A DNA stretch of 64,000 nucleotides from Pelagirhabdus alkalitolerans (lineage in GTDB: Bacteria; Bacillota; Bacilli; Bacillales; Amphibacillaceae): positions 1 through 64,000 of the forward strand of contig NZ_FMYI01000005.1 of NCBI RefSeq assembly GCF_900096905.1. Direction: 5' to 3'. The notes beneath the pieces were generated by a model. That model saw nothing but the letters and a program-made list of their open reading frames with translations. It had not been told where the DNA came from and ran no database searches. A program made the translations under genes and the position numbers. Each line of letters begins with the position of its first letter. Positions within the stretch are counted from its first letter, which is position 1. Below are positions 41,717 to 51,899 of this stretch, one piece after another.

Positions 41717-42631
41717 TTACTCTTCACCTATAATACGAACTTCTCTTTCGAGTTCGACATTATACTTTTCCTTCACTTCTTTTTGAACCATTTCAATGAC
41801 ATCGATATAATCTTTTGCTGTAGCATGATTTTTATTAACAATGAAACCGGCATGTTTAGTCGATACTTCTGCACCACCAATACCTTTTCCTTGTAAATTC
41901 GCATCTTGAATTAATTTTCCAGCAAAATAGCCTGGCGGTCGTTTAAACACACTTCCACAAGACGGATACTCCAACGGTTGTTTTGATTCACGACGCTCGG
42001 TTAAATCATCCATTTCGTCTTTAATCATGGATTGCTCTTTTGATTTCAACTGAAAACGTGCTTCTAATACAATATATTTCCGATCAGGAATGTTGCTTGT
42101 GCGATACCCTAACGCTAACTCATCAGCCGAGAGCGTTAACCGTTCGCCTTCTTGATTCAGTACGACCGCTTCTTTCAAACAATCTTTAATTTCACCACCG
42201 TAAGCTCCTGCATTCATATACAGTGCCCCGCCAACAGTTCCTGGAATACCACAAGCAAACTCAAGTCCAGAAAGCGACTGTTCAAGCGCATAATAGGACA
42301 CATCAATAATCCTAGCCCCACTACGTGCGATGACAAGATCATTTTCATGTGTTATTTCATTCAAATATTTCAGTGACATCACAATGCCACGAATACCACC
42401 GTCACGTACAATTAAATTCGATCCATTTCCAAGCAATGTAAAGTCTGTCTTAATTGTGTTTGCATATTTCACAACAGCTTGTGCTGCTTCTATAGTTGTG
42501 GGTGTAACAAAATAATCTGCCTTTCCACCCAATTGTGTATACATATGGTGTTTAAGAGGTTCATCTACAAATAGATAATCCTTTCCTACACATTCAGTTA
42601 AGGCAACTTCGATTGAATGACGTTCAGCCAT
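41717..42631 (-). CDS. murB: UDP-N-acetylenolpyruvoylglucosamine reductase
   Basis: A FAD enzyme of about 304 residues that completes UDP-MurNAc. The FAD loop GNGSNLIVRDGGIRG, the segment FACGIPGTVGGALYMNAGAYGG (quoted by parts: CGIPGTVGG, MNAGAYGG), the catalytic Ser in PSCGSVFKRP and the final Glu in LEREVRIIG show a type II MurB. The frame opens at ATG 42640, but spacing from the Shine-Dalgarno GAGG favours the ATG at 42631. Stand-alone gene. Confidence 0.94.
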   Translation of the reverse strand: MAERHSIEVALTECVGKDYLFVDEPLKHHMYTQLGGKADYFVTPTTIEAAQAVVKYANTIKTDFTLLGNGSNLIVRDGGIRGIVMSLKYLNEITHENDLVIARSGARIIDVSYYALEQSLSGLEFACGIPGTVGGALYMNAGAYGGEIKDCLKEAVVLNQEGERLTLSADELALGYRTSNIPDRKYIVLEARFQLKSKEQSMIKDEMDDLTERRESKQPLEYPSCGSVFKRPPGYFAGKLIQDANLQGKGIGGAEVSTKHAGFIVNKNHATAKDYIDVIEMVQKEVKEKYNVELEREVRIIGEE

Positions 42632-42834
42632 TGTCCTCATCCTCTAATCTTAATTTTTAAAAATTCATCTTTGCACAAACTCAATTATAACAGGGTGAGT
42701 AAACTTATGCCATCTTCTTTCATGACTGTTTTATGTCATATTTTACATTTTTAAGACAATTAAGCACATCAATTTACACGGAATAAAGGTTATGTGAAAC
42801 TAAAACTTAAGTAAACATTCAAGGAGGCGTTTTA

Positions 42835-43467
42835 ATGAGAGTCGGAATTATTGGTGCAACAGGTAAGGCAGGGACCCTTATTGCTGAGGAGGCACAAAAT
42901 AGAGGAATCGATGTCACAGCGATTATTCGTAATCAAGCCAAGTTTAAGCACCAACAAATACAAGTCTTAGAAAAAGATTTATTTAATTTAACAACAAATG
43001 ATTTAGAAGGTTTCGATGTCGTCGTCAACGCTTTTAACGCTCCAGCTGGAGAAGAACATTTACATGTCACATCTCACCAACATCTAATTGATCAATTAGC
43101 TGGAACAAACACCCGATTAATTGTCGTCGGAGGTGCTGGTAGTTTATATGTTGATGAACAAAAAAAGACGCACCTTTATGAAACGCCTGATTTCCCAGAT
43201 TTCATTTATCCCACAGCATCAAATATGACAAAAGCTCTAAAGTTACTCCAAGCAACACCTGATGTGAACTGGACTCACATTAGTCCAGCTATTCAGTTTG
43301 ATTATGAAGGCGAAAGAACGGGTGATTATAAAGTAGGAAAAGATCACGTCATAGTAAATAGTAATGGAGATAGCTATATTAGCTATCATGATTATGCCAT
43401 TGCCCTTGTTGATGAGATAGAACAGCCTAAACATAAGAATACACGCTTTACAGTTGTCGGTGTTTAG
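42835..43467 (+). CDS. NAD(P)-binding Rossmann protein (NmrA/YwnB-like)
   Basis: A 210-residue atypical short-chain dehydrogenase-like protein. The nucleotide loop GIIGATGKAGTL is at residues 4-15, and VVVGGAGSLYVD lies in the middle. It has the pattern of the YwnB/flavin-reductase-like NAD(P)H-binding family; the classical Tyr-x-x-x-Lys pair is not obvious. Substrate unknown. Single gene with AAGGAGG before the ATG, ending in a terminator shared with argF. Confidence 0.8.
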   Translation: MRVGIIGATGKAGTLIAEEAQNRGIDVTAIIRNQAKFKHQQIQVLEKDLFNLTTNDLEGFDVVVNAFNAPAGEEHLHVTSHQHLIDQLAGTNTRLIVVGGAGSLYVDEQKKTHLYETPDFPDFIYPTASNMTKALKLLQATPDVNWTHISPAIQFDYEGERTGDYKVGKDHVIVNSNGDSYISYHDYAIALVDEIEQPKHKNTRFTVVGV

Positions 43468-43471
43468 CACC

Positions 43472-43524
43472 AAAAAACATCCCCTTAATCACTTAATAAA
43501 CAAGTGTTTAGGGGATGTTTTATT
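43472..43524. terminator. Bidirectional terminator, Rossmann protein gene / argF
   Basis: Stem AAACATCCCCT pairs with AGGGGATGTTT (about 43476-43486 and 43510-43520), with an inner stem CACTT/AAGTG, and A and T tracts on both sides. Confidence 0.85.
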
Positions 43525-43534
43525 TCTAGAGAGA

Positions 43535-44485
43535 CTAATCACCCATTAGCGCAACCATTAATGCTTTTTGAGCGTGAAGACGATTTTCCGCTTCTTGAAA
43601 CACAACAGAGTGATCACCGTCAATAATATCAGCTGTCACTTCCTCACCTCTATGAGCAGGCAAGCAGTGCATAAATAAATAATCGTCTTTGGCGTGTGTT
43701 AATAATTCTTTGTTCACTTGATAATCGGCGAATAATGTTTCGCGTTTTTTTTGTTCACTTTCTTGACCCATGCTTGCCCAAACATCTGTATAGACAATAT
43801 CAGCATCTTTAATCGCTTCAACTGGATCTGTCGTTACATTAATATCAACCTTTTGTTCATCAGCAATTTTTTGAGCCTTTTCTGTGATGGATTGTTTGGG
43901 TAAATACTCAGCTGGTGCTGCCGTCGCAAAATGCATCCCCATCTTAACCGCTCCTACCATAATCGAATGAGCCATATTATTCCCATCACCAATATAAGCA
44001 ATTTTCAAACCTTGTAACTTTCCTTTCTCTTCTTCAATCGTTTGAAGATCAGCAAGTACTTGACATGGATGAAAATCATCCGTTAGACCATTTATAACAG
44101 GAATCGACGCATCACTGGCGAGTGCTTCAACATCAGCTTGTGAAAAGGTACGAATCATAATCCCATCTAAATAACCACTTAACACTTTTGCTGTATCAGA
44201 TATTAACTCTCCCCGACCTAATTGGAGGTCATTTGAACTTAAAAATAATCCTGTTCCACCTAGCTGATAGATACCCGACTCAAACGACACACGTGTACGG
44301 GTTGATGATTTTTCAAAGATCATACCTAGCACTTTACCTTTTAGGGGCTGATAAATTTGATTCGCTTTTTGTTTTACTTTAATATCTTTTGCTAATTGTA
44401 AAAGATACGTTAATTGTTCAGGTGTATAATCAAATAACGTTAAACAATCTTTTCCTTTTAGTTCTTGACTTACATCTGCAAACAT
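43535..44485 (-). CDS. argF: Ornithine carbamoyltransferase
   Basis: A 316-residue anabolic-type OTCase that makes citrulline. Carbamoyl-phosphate loop EKSSTRTRVSFE, DDFHPCQVLADL and the ornithine loop MHCLPAHRGEEV are intact. It starts two bases after the carB stop and is the third gene of carA-carB-argF, so carbamoyl phosphate supply and use are joined. No arcA or arcC lies near, so a catabolic role is unlikely. Confidence 0.95.
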   Translation of the reverse strand: MFADVSQELKGKDCLTLFDYTPEQLTYLLQLAKDIKVKQKANQIYQPLKGKVLGMIFEKSSTRTRVSFESGIYQLGGTGLFLSSNDLQLGRGELISDTAKVLSGYLDGIMIRTFSQADVEALASDASIPVINGLTDDFHPCQVLADLQTIEEEKGKLQGLKIAYIGDGNNMAHSIMVGAVKMGMHFATAAPAEYLPKQSITEKAQKIADEQKVDINVTTDPVEAIKDADIVYTDVWASMGQESEQKKRETLFADYQVNKELLTHAKDDYLFMHCLPAHRGEEVTADIIDGDHSVVFQEAENRLHAQKALMVALMGD

Positions 44486-44487
44486 CT

Positions 44488-47400
44488 CTACACCTCGACT
44501 TTTGTTTGATTAATAGTTGGCATGTGTGCACGATAATCTTTCAATCGTTCAACATCATAATGTTTAGAATTTAATGCGTTCAAGTATGCAATCGTTGTTT
44601 CGAGACGACTTAAAATGACAGCACCAATTTTTAACCCTTTGGTCAACATCTCATTTGACTGATCATCTGCGACAACTGATACTTTATCGTCATCAAATAA
44701 CGCTTGTTTCTCTTGTTCATTCAATGAAATAGCCTGAGTAAATCCATACGTTTTTAATTGCTCATCAGTTTCTTTAGATGTGTAAATCGGTCCATTCAGT
44801 GTGTTTAACGCATCAACCAATGCTTGATTGACATTCGATAATGAGAGATACAACCCTTTTTCTTCATGAATCGGTAAAAAGTATTCATTCTTCCATCCGA
44901 AAGCTTTTCTTAAGGCTTCTTCAACTGTATACCCTAATCCGATCGCCTCTCCTGTTGATTTCATTTCGGGAGTTAGAATCGGATCTACACCAGGTAATTT
45001 ATTAGCTGAAAATACAGGCATTTTCACAGCATAAAACGGAATCTCTTGATGCAAACCAAGGTTCCATCCCTGATCCTTAAGTCGCTGCCCCATTTGTATA
45101 CGTGTCGCTAAATCAATTAATTGAACGCCTGTTACTTTACTTGCGATTGGAACAGTACGAGATGCCCGCGGATTAACTTCTAGTAAATAAACCGTCTTTC
45201 GATCTTGACTAATCACAAATTGAATATTAAGCATGCCTTTAACATTCAAGGCTGATGCAATTTTTTCAGTAAAGAGTGTGATTTGGGATTTTTCTTCGTT
45301 TGTCAAATTAGGTGATGGGAAAATGGCGACACTATCACCTGAGTGAACACCCGCTTTTTCAACATGTTCAAAGATACCGGGTATAATTACATCACCACCA
45401 TCACACACCGCATCAATTTCAACTTCCATTCCGGTAATAAATTGATCAATTAATAAAGGGAAAATCCGATAATGAGGGGTCTCATCCATTAAATCTTTTA
45501 AGTAAACCGCTAACTCAGACTCATTATTCACAACGACCATGCCTTGACCACCGATCACATAAGAAGGGCGCATTAAAACAGGGTAACCAATCTTCTCCGC
45601 CGTTTCTTTTGCTTGTTCAACTGAATCAACCGTATCTCCAGGAATATGTGGGATATCAAGGTCATTTAATAATTGATAAAATTGCTTTCTGTCTTCACAC
45701 GCCTCAATCATACTTAAATCAGTTCCAATGACATCAACACCGGCTTTTGATAAACCATCCGCTAAGTTAATCGCTGTCTGTCCACCAAATTGAACAAGAA
45801 CCCCATCTGCCTTTTCTTTTTTAACAACTTGCAGGACATCTTCTTCTGACAATGGTTCAAAATATAAATGATCAGCCGTACTATAATCGGTACTAACTGT
45901 TTCAGGGTTATTATTAATCACGACTGAATCGATCCCTTGTTCTCTTAACGACATCGCTGCGTGAACTGAACAATAATCAAATTCTACTCCTTGACCAATT
46001 CGAATAGGACCTGAACCTAAAACAACCATTCGACGTTTTCCATCCATCGCTTCAACTTCATCAAATTCATTCCAAGAACTATAAAAATAAGGCGTATCCG
46101 CTGTAAATTCGGCTGCGCACGTATCCACCATTTTATAACTAGCTTGTAAACCGAGCTCATCATAATGTTTTTCAATTTCTGCTGTCGTCACACCAAATTG
46201 TTTAGCTAAATATGAATTTGACACACTATATGTCTTTAATAATTGCCACTCATCAACCGTGATCACTGAGAAAGATTTTGACGTTATATCACGAACAATT
46301 GAAATCATCGATTCGATTTCATTTAAAAAATAGTGTGTGATACCCGTGATTTTATATAGCGATTCAACTGAATAACCTCTTTTAAATGCCTCAGCCAGTA
46401 AAAATAATCGGTTGTCGGTAACGTCAACTAATCCTTTTTCTAATTCATCATTTGTTAAAGAAGATGTCTGATTCAATTCGATCGAATCAAGACCAATTTC
46501 AAGAGAGCGAATCGCCTTATTAAGTGCAGCAGGGAAGTTTCGTGCTAGAGCCATTACTTCTCCAGTTGCTTTCATCTGTGTCCCAAGCGTACGATCCGCT
46601 TGATAGAACTTATCAAATGGCCAACGCGGGATTTTTAATGCAACATAATCAATAGATGGTTCGAAACTTGCATATGTATCCCCCGTAATTGGGTTTAACA
46701 CTTCATCTAAATGATAATTAAGTGCTAATTTCGCTGCGATACGTGCAATTGGATACCCTGTCGCTTTTGAAGCAAGTGCACTCGAGCGACTAACACGAGG
46801 ATTTACTTCAATAATGATATAATCATCTGTCTCTGGATGAAGAGCAAATTGCACGTTACAGCCACCAATAACACCGAGTTCTTGAATTACTTTAACGGCT
46901 GAAGTTCTTAACATTTGGTGCTGCGAATCGGTTAACGTCTGGGTGGGCGCTACGACAATACTATCACCTGTATGAACCCCCACTGGATCCAAGTTTTCCA
47001 TATTACAAACGATCATACACGCATCATTCGCATCACGCATCACTTCGTATTCAACTTCTTTATAACCTTTCACACTTTGTTCAATCAACACTTGATTGAT
47101 CGGGCTTTGATACAGACCATTTTTTACAATCGTTTTTAATTCTTCTTCGTCATTAGCGATCCCGCCACCAGCACCACCTAGTGTATAAGCAGGACGAACA
47201 ATTAAAGGATACTTCGTCGCATTGGCAAACTTAATCGCTTCTTCAATCGATTCAACCGATAGACTATCAGCCACCGGTTCATCAATCTTTTTCATGAGTG
47301 CTTTAAATAAATCACGATCTTCACCATTTTGAATCGTTTCAAGTGGGGTTCCTAATAAGGTCACACCATAGTCACTCAAAACATTTGCTTCAGTCAATTC

Positions 47401-47700
47401 GGTTGCTAAATTGAGTCCTGTTTGCCCGCCTAGTGTTGGTAATAAACCATCTGGACGTTCTTTTTTTATAATATTCGTAACGGCTTCTAACGTTAAAGGC
47501 TCAAGATAAATAGCATCTGCTATATTTTCATCTGTCATGATCGTCGCTGGATTATTATTGACTAATACGACTTCAACGCCTTCTTCTTTTAGTGCTAAGC
47601 AAGCTTGGGTTCCAGCATAATCAAATTCAGCTGCTTGACCAATGACAATAGGGCCTGATCCAATAACAAGTACTTTTTTTATTGCTTGATCTTTAGGCAT
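44488..47700 (-). CDS. carB: Carbamoyl-phosphate synthase large subunit
   Basis: A 1070-residue subunit with two ATP-grasp halves: the first opens with VLVIGSGPIVIGQAAEFDYAG, the second with VVLGSGPIRIGQGVEFDY. A C-terminal allosteric MGS-like domain follows from about residue 930. It joins bicarbonate, glutamine-derived ammonia and ATP. It overlaps carA by eight bases. Linkage to argF suggests the arginine-regulated isoform rather than the pyrimidine one. Confidence 0.97.
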   Translation of the reverse strand: MPKDQAIKKVLVIGSGPIVIGQAAEFDYAGTQACLALKEEGVEVVLVNNNPATIMTDENIADAIYLEPLTLEAVTNIIKKERPDGLLPTLGGQTGLNLATELTEANVLSDYGVTLLGTPLETIQNGEDRDLFKALMKKIDEPVADSLSVESIEEAIKFANATKYPLIVRPAYTLGGAGGGIANDEEELKTIVKNGLYQSPINQVLIEQSVKGYKEVEYEVMRDANDACMIVCNMENLDPVGVHTGDSIVVAPTQTLTDSQHQMLRTSAVKVIQELGVIGGCNVQFALHPETDDYIIIEVNPRVSRSSALASKATGYPIARIAAKLALNYHLDEVLNPITGDTYASFEPSIDYVALKIPRWPFDKFYQADRTLGTQMKATGEVMALARNFPAALNKAIRSLEIGLDSIELNQTSSLTNDELEKGLVDVTDNRLFLLAEAFKRGYSVESLYKITGITHYFLNEIESMISIVRDITSKSFSVITVDEWQLLKTYSVSNSYLAKQFGVTTAEIEKHYDELGLQASYKMVDTCAAEFTADTPYFYSSWNEFDEVEAMDGKRRMVVLGSGPIRIGQGVEFDYCSVHAAMSLREQGIDSVVINNNPETVSTDYSTADHLYFEPLSEEDVLQVVKKEKADGVLVQFGGQTAINLADGLSKAGVDVIGTDLSMIEACEDRKQFYQLLNDLDIPHIPGDTVDSVEQAKETAEKIGYPVLMRPSYVIGGQGMVVVNNESELAVYLKDLMDETPHYRIFPLLIDQFITGMEVEIDAVCDGGDVIIPGIFEHVEKAGVHSGDSVAIFPSPNLTNEEKSQITLFTEKIASALNVKGMLNIQFVISQDRKTVYLLEVNPRASRTVPIASKVTGVQLIDLATRIQMGQRLKDQGWNLGLHQEIPFYAVKMPVFSANKLPGVDPILTPEMKSTGEAIGLGYTVEEALRKAFGWKNEYFLPIHEEKGLYLSLSNVNQALVDALNTLNGPIYTSKETDEQLKTYGFTQAISLNEQEKQALFDDDKVSVVADDQSNEMLTKGLKIGAVILSRLETTIAYLNALNSKHYDVERLKDYRAHMPTINQTKVEV

Positions 47701-48781
47701 GCTGCTTCGCCCCTTCGTTTTCTAATTGCTTCACAAATTGATTAAATAAATAATGTGTATCCACAGGACCCGGATGTGCTTCTGGGTGGAACTGTACAGT
47801 TTGAATTAAATGGTGCTCGTGATTAAGGCCTTCAACAGATTGATCATTGACATTGACATGTGTCACATTCAACTCTGTTGCCTCAAGACCCTGGGCATCA
47901 ACGACGTAACCATGATTTTGACTTGTCACCATAACCTTACCTGTCTGTAAATCTTTCACTGGATGATTGCTCCCTCTATGACCATACGGGAGACGTTTGG
48001 TATTGGCGCCAAAAGCGAGTGCCACGAGTTGATGTCCTAAACAGATCCCAAGCGAAGGATAAGATTTTGCAATTTGTTTAATCGTGTTTAATTGATGACT
48101 TAAATGTTTTGGATCACCAGGTCCATTAGAGAAGACCACACCATCAGGATCGAGAGATTGAATCGTTTCATAAGTTGTATTAAAAGGAACAATTGTCACA
48201 TCACAACCATCTTGAATTAACGCATCAACAATTGACTTTTTATAACCATAGTCAATAACAACACAATGCGCCTTTGCGCTTCCTTGCTCTTGTTTGAATG
48301 ACTGAATGTTTGGCGTTGATACACGTTTAACAAGCTCTGAATGAACGGTACTCATTTGTACGGTGTCGTCTTTTGAGTCCGTTATTTTCCCGTATACTTC
48401 TCCGTGTTTTCGAATGATTTTTGTTAACGCACGTGTATCAACGTCATACAAAGTCGGTAATTGCACTTTTTCAACATATTCAACTAAACTATACATAGAC
48501 TTAGCATGTTGTGGATTTATACACGGTGTTGCAATGATTAATCCAGCTAAACCAGCATCAACACTCTCAGAAACTTGATCATGACAGCCATAATTTCCGA
48601 TCAATGGATAGGTTAATGTCACAATTTGACCCGCATATGATGGGTCTGTTATCACTTCTTGATACCCTGTCATTGCTGTATTAAAAACAAGTTCCCCTTC
48701 TTGTTTAATCACATCACCTAGATACTTACCCTCTAACACGTCACCTGTAGATAACACTAAATACCCCTTTTTGATCTCCAT
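47693..48781 (-). CDS. carA: Carbamoyl-phosphate synthase small subunit
   Basis: A 362-residue glutaminase subunit. The class I amidotransferase nucleophile is in LGICLGHQLVAL, and the His/Glu pair in QFHPEAHPGP. It passes ammonia to CarB. First gene of the carA-carB-argF unit, GGAGGAG before the ATG, with an ARG-box-like site 40 bases upstream. Confidence 0.96.
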   Translation of the reverse strand: MEIKKGYLVLSTGDVLEGKYLGDVIKQEGELVFNTAMTGYQEVITDPSYAGQIVTLTYPLIGNYGCHDQVSESVDAGLAGLIIATPCINPQHAKSMYSLVEYVEKVQLPTLYDVDTRALTKIIRKHGEVYGKITDSKDDTVQMSTVHSELVKRVSTPNIQSFKQEQGSAKAHCVVIDYGYKKSIVDALIQDGCDVTIVPFNTTYETIQSLDPDGVVFSNGPGDPKHLSHQLNTIKQIAKSYPSLGICLGHQLVALAFGANTKRLPYGHRGSNHPVKDLQTGKVMVTSQNHGYVVDAQGLEATELNVTHVNVNDQSVEGLNHEHHLIQTVQFHPEAHPGPVDTHYLFNQFVKQLENEGAKQHA

Positions 48782-48808
48782 GTTTCTCCTCCTCTACCGA
48801 TAAGTATA

Positions 48809-48836
48809 TTTATACTTTTTTATAAATAATTATGCA
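48809..48836 (-). promoter_or_regulatory. Candidate carA promoter with ARG-box-like sequence
   Basis: Minus strand: TGCATAATTATTTAT (48836-48822) resembles the ArgR/AhrC operator (TGAATAWWWATTCA-like) with mismatches, and overlaps a weak promoter TGCATA-N16-TATAAA (48836-48809). It lies in the only 60 bases between the argH terminator and carA. Confidence 0.4.
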
Positions 48837-48843
48837 TTTGGTT

Positions 48844-48879
48844 CAGAAAAGAAAAGCTTGGTTATACGCAAGCTTTTCT
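48844..48879 (-). terminator. Terminator after argH
   Basis: Minus strand stem AGAAAAGCTTG (48879-48869) pairs with CAAGCTTTTCT (48860-48850), followed by TTTCT. It separates argGH from carA. Confidence 0.85.
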
Positions 48880-48881
48880 TC

Positions 48882-50312
48882 TTATTTGTCTAATTCTTGT
48901 TTTTTTAATTGATTCTGCTTTTCATCAATCCACGATTGACTGGTGTTAAACATTTCAGATGCCTTCATAAATTGTTCTTCTACTCGAACTTTAGCCGTTC
49001 CACCTTCAACATCTCTCGCATTGACAACAGCAGATGGAGAAAGTGCATGATAAATATCGTCTGTGATTGATTCTGAAAACTGCTGGAACTCATCTAACGT
49101 AAAATCCATTAAATATTTATCATGTTCAATTCCATATAATACAACTTGACCGACAATCGCATGGGATTCTCTAAACGGAATGTCTTTGCCAACTAAATAA
49201 TCTGCTAAATCCGTTGCATTGGAATAGTCTTTAGCTACCGCTTCATACATGACATCTTGATGAACAGTCATCGTTTCAATCATCGGCGCAAACAGCTTAA
49301 GCGCACCGATTAACGTTTCCACCGTATCAAACATACCCTCTTTATCCTCTTGCATATCTTTATTGTATGCTAAAGGTAGCCCCTTTAACGTTGTCAACAT
49401 GCCCGTTAAGTGACCAAACACACGACCTGTCTTCCCACGTACTAATTCCGGAATATCCGGATTCTTTTTCTGCGGCATCATACTGCTTCCTGTACAAAAT
49501 GCATCATCTAGTTCAATAAAGTTAAATTCTGCACTTGAATATTGAACTAATTCTTCAGACAATCTCGATAAATGCATAATGATGAGTGACGCATCTGACA
49601 AAAATTCAACGACAAAATCCCTGTCACTAACCGAATCCAAACTGTTTTCCGTCACACCATCAAAACCTAGTCTTTCACTGACACTCTCTCGATCAATCGC
49701 AAAAGATGTTCCAGCAAGTGCCCCGGCACCCAGTGGTGAACGATTGATTCGTTTATAACTATCTGTTAAACGCTCTAGATCCCGTTGGAACATAAATACA
49801 TACGCCATGAGGTGATGGGCAAATAGAACAGGTTGAGCGCGTTGTAAATGAGTGTACCCAGGCAAAATCGTATCAATGTTTTCTTTTGCTTGTTTTAAGA
49901 GTGCTTGTTGTGTGTTTAACAACAAATCTGTTAATGTGACGACAGCCTCCCGTAAATAAAGACGCATATCGAGTGCTACTTGATCGTTTCGACTTCGTCC
50001 AGTGTGTAATTTACCACCCACTGGACCTATCTGATCAATTAATAGTTTTTCAATATTCATATGAATATCTTCATTTGCTACGGTTAATTCGGCTTCTCCA
50101 CTTTCAATTTGAGCCGCCACTTCTTTCAAACCTTTAACAATCTGATCTTTATCTTCTGAGTCTATGATTTCACATTCAGCTAACATATTGACATGAGCGA
50201 TGCTTCCTTGTATATCAAACTTCGCTAATTTATAGTCATAACCGATTGATGAGCCATATTCATCGACAAGTTCGTTCGTCGGTTTAGTGAATCTTCCACC
50301 CCAGAGTTTCAT
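48882..50312 (-). CDS. argH: Argininosuccinate lyase
   Basis: A 476-residue lyase of the fumarase/aspartase superfamily that yields arginine and fumarate. The signature loop GSSMMPQKKNPD with its catalytic Ser is present, as are HTGRSRNDQV and the TGRSRND substrate motif. Overlaps argG by four bases. Confidence 0.96.
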   Translation of the reverse strand: MKLWGGRFTKPTNELVDEYGSSIGYDYKLAKFDIQGSIAHVNMLAECEIIDSEDKDQIVKGLKEVAAQIESGEAELTVANEDIHMNIEKLLIDQIGPVGGKLHTGRSRNDQVALDMRLYLREAVVTLTDLLLNTQQALLKQAKENIDTILPGYTHLQRAQPVLFAHHLMAYVFMFQRDLERLTDSYKRINRSPLGAGALAGTSFAIDRESVSERLGFDGVTENSLDSVSDRDFVVEFLSDASLIIMHLSRLSEELVQYSSAEFNFIELDDAFCTGSSMMPQKKNPDIPELVRGKTGRVFGHLTGMLTTLKGLPLAYNKDMQEDKEGMFDTVETLIGALKLFAPMIETMTVHQDVMYEAVAKDYSNATDLADYLVGKDIPFRESHAIVGQVVLYGIEHDKYLMDFTLDEFQQFSESITDDIYHALSPSAVVNARDVEGGTAKVRVEEQFMKASEMFNTSQSWIDEKQNQLKKQELDK

Positions 50313-51568
50313 TGTTTAACCGCTTCTTTCACATCGAACGTCGTTTTTGTGATCGATGCTTTTTTATTTTGTTGAGCTTTAGTTACGGTTTCATGAACTT
50401 GAGTTGGTAAGCCCCATAATTTGATAAAGCCTAATGCCGCTTCGTGATCAAACGCATCCCCTTCAGAGTAAGTCGCTAAATCCATATCGTATAATGAATG
50501 ATTTGATTTTCTACCGACAACTTGAGCAGATCCTTTGTATAATTTAACCTTCACTTCACCTGATACAAAGCTTTGCGTTTCCTTAATGAAAGCTTGCAAC
50601 GCTTCTGTTAATGGTGAATACCAAAGACCATCATAAATAGTCTGTGCTAACTTCTGTTCAATGGTTGGTTTGAACGCTGAGACTTCTCTCGGTAATGTTA
50701 AAGCTTCTAACTCTTGGTGAGCTGCAATAATCGTAAGACCCGCCGGTGCTTCATAAATCTCTCTTGACTTAATCCCTACTAAACGGTTTTCAACGTGATC
50801 AATTCTACCAACACCATGTTTACCGGCAATCTGATTTAATTCTAGAATCAATGTATCTAAGTCCATCTTTTCACCATTAATCGCAACTGGTTTTCCTTGA
50901 TCGAATGTTAATTGAATCGTTTCTGGCTCATCAGGTGCATCTACAGGGTCATTCGTTAAATCAAATGCATCCTTTGGTGCTTCTGCCCAAGGATTCTCTA
51001 GGATACCGCACTCATTACTTCTTCCCCAAAGATTCTCATCAATTGAATACGGGCTTTTCTTTCCTACTGGAACTGGAATACCATGCTCTTCTGCATAAGC
51101 AAGTTCCTCATCACGTGTCATCTTCCATTCTCTAACTGGTGCAACAATTTTTAAGTTTGGGTTAAGTGCTGTAAAGGCAACATCAAAACGAACTTGATCG
51201 TTTCCTTTTCCAGTACAACCATGCGCAACAGCGACCGCGCCTTCTTTTTCAGCGATATCCACTAATACTTTTGCGATAAGCGGTCTAGAAAGAGCTGAAA
51301 TTAAAGGGTATTTCCCTTCATAAAGTAAATTCGCTTGTAAAGCTGGTAAAACGTAATCTTCAGCAAATAATGCTTTAGCATCTACCGAATACGATTTTAT
51401 TGCACCTACATCGATTGCTTTTTTCTTAACAAACTCTAAATCATTTCCTTCACCTACATCTAAACCAACAGCAATGACATCATAATTATATTGATCCTGT
51501 AACCACTTAATTGCTACTGAAGTATCTAATCCACCTGAATATGCTAATACGACTTTTTCTTTTGCCAT
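50309..51568 (-). CDS. argG: Argininosuccinate synthase
   Basis: A 419-residue ligase that joins citrulline and aspartate. The ATP pyrophosphatase loop AYSGGLDTSVAIKWL is at residues 8-22, and GCTGKGNDQVRF lies in the citrulline/aspartate site. First gene of argGH, behind a promoter that overlaps two ARG-box-like sites. Confidence 0.97.
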   Translation of the reverse strand: MAKEKVVLAYSGGLDTSVAIKWLQDQYNYDVIAVGLDVGEGNDLEFVKKKAIDVGAIKSYSVDAKALFAEDYVLPALQANLLYEGKYPLISALSRPLIAKVLVDIAEKEGAVAVAHGCTGKGNDQVRFDVAFTALNPNLKIVAPVREWKMTRDEELAYAEEHGIPVPVGKKSPYSIDENLWGRSNECGILENPWAEAPKDAFDLTNDPVDAPDEPETIQLTFDQGKPVAINGEKMDLDTLILELNQIAGKHGVGRIDHVENRLVGIKSREIYEAPAGLTIIAAHQELEALTLPREVSAFKPTIEQKLAQTIYDGLWYSPLTEALQAFIKETQSFVSGEVKVKLYKGSAQVVGRKSNHSLYDMDLATYSEGDAFDHEAALGFIKLWGLPTQVHETVTKAQQNKKASITKTTFDVKEAVKQ

Positions 51569-51622
51569 TTTGACGTCCCCCTAGTTTTATAATGATATAA
51601 AAAGTATCCGTTTTTGATCTTG

Positions 51623-51657
51623 TGTATTATTATGCATCAAAAAGAATAAAAATTCAA
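51623..51657 (-). promoter_or_regulatory. argG promoter overlapped by two ARG-box-like operators
   Basis: Promoter on the minus strand: -35 TTGAAT (51657-51652), 17-base spacer, -10 CATAAT (51634-51629). Operator 1, TTGAATTTTTATTCTT (51657-51642), matches the ArgR/AhrC consensus TGAATWWWWATTCA but for one base and covers the -35 element. Operator 2, TGCATAATAATACA (51636-51623), is weaker and covers the -10. Repression by arginine-bound ArgR/AhrC is expected. The rest of 51569-51836 is AT-rich with no gene seen. Confidence 0.7.
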
Positions 51658-51836
51658 CCGTAAATTCAAATTTTTTTACGTTTATTAAGAATGGATGACG
51701 CACATCGGTTAAGAATACTGTAAACACACGCTTCATAGACCTTACCTTTTTTATTCATTTACTATTCGTTTCATTTTTCTATCTATTATCGTTCTATAGA
51801 TCTCGTATTCTTTATACACACGATTTTATATTTATA

Positions 51837-51893
51837 CAAAAATAAACCTTTGCTCGACAGAGAACATGATTCCCTGTTGAACAAAGGTTTGGT
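51837..51893 (-). terminator. Terminator after ddl
   Basis: Minus strand arms AAACCTTTG (51890-51882) and CAAAGGTTT (51852-51844) close a long hairpin with a further imperfect stem inside, followed by ATTTTTG. It starts about ten bases after the ddl stop. Confidence 0.75.
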
Positions 51894-51899
51894 TTATCG

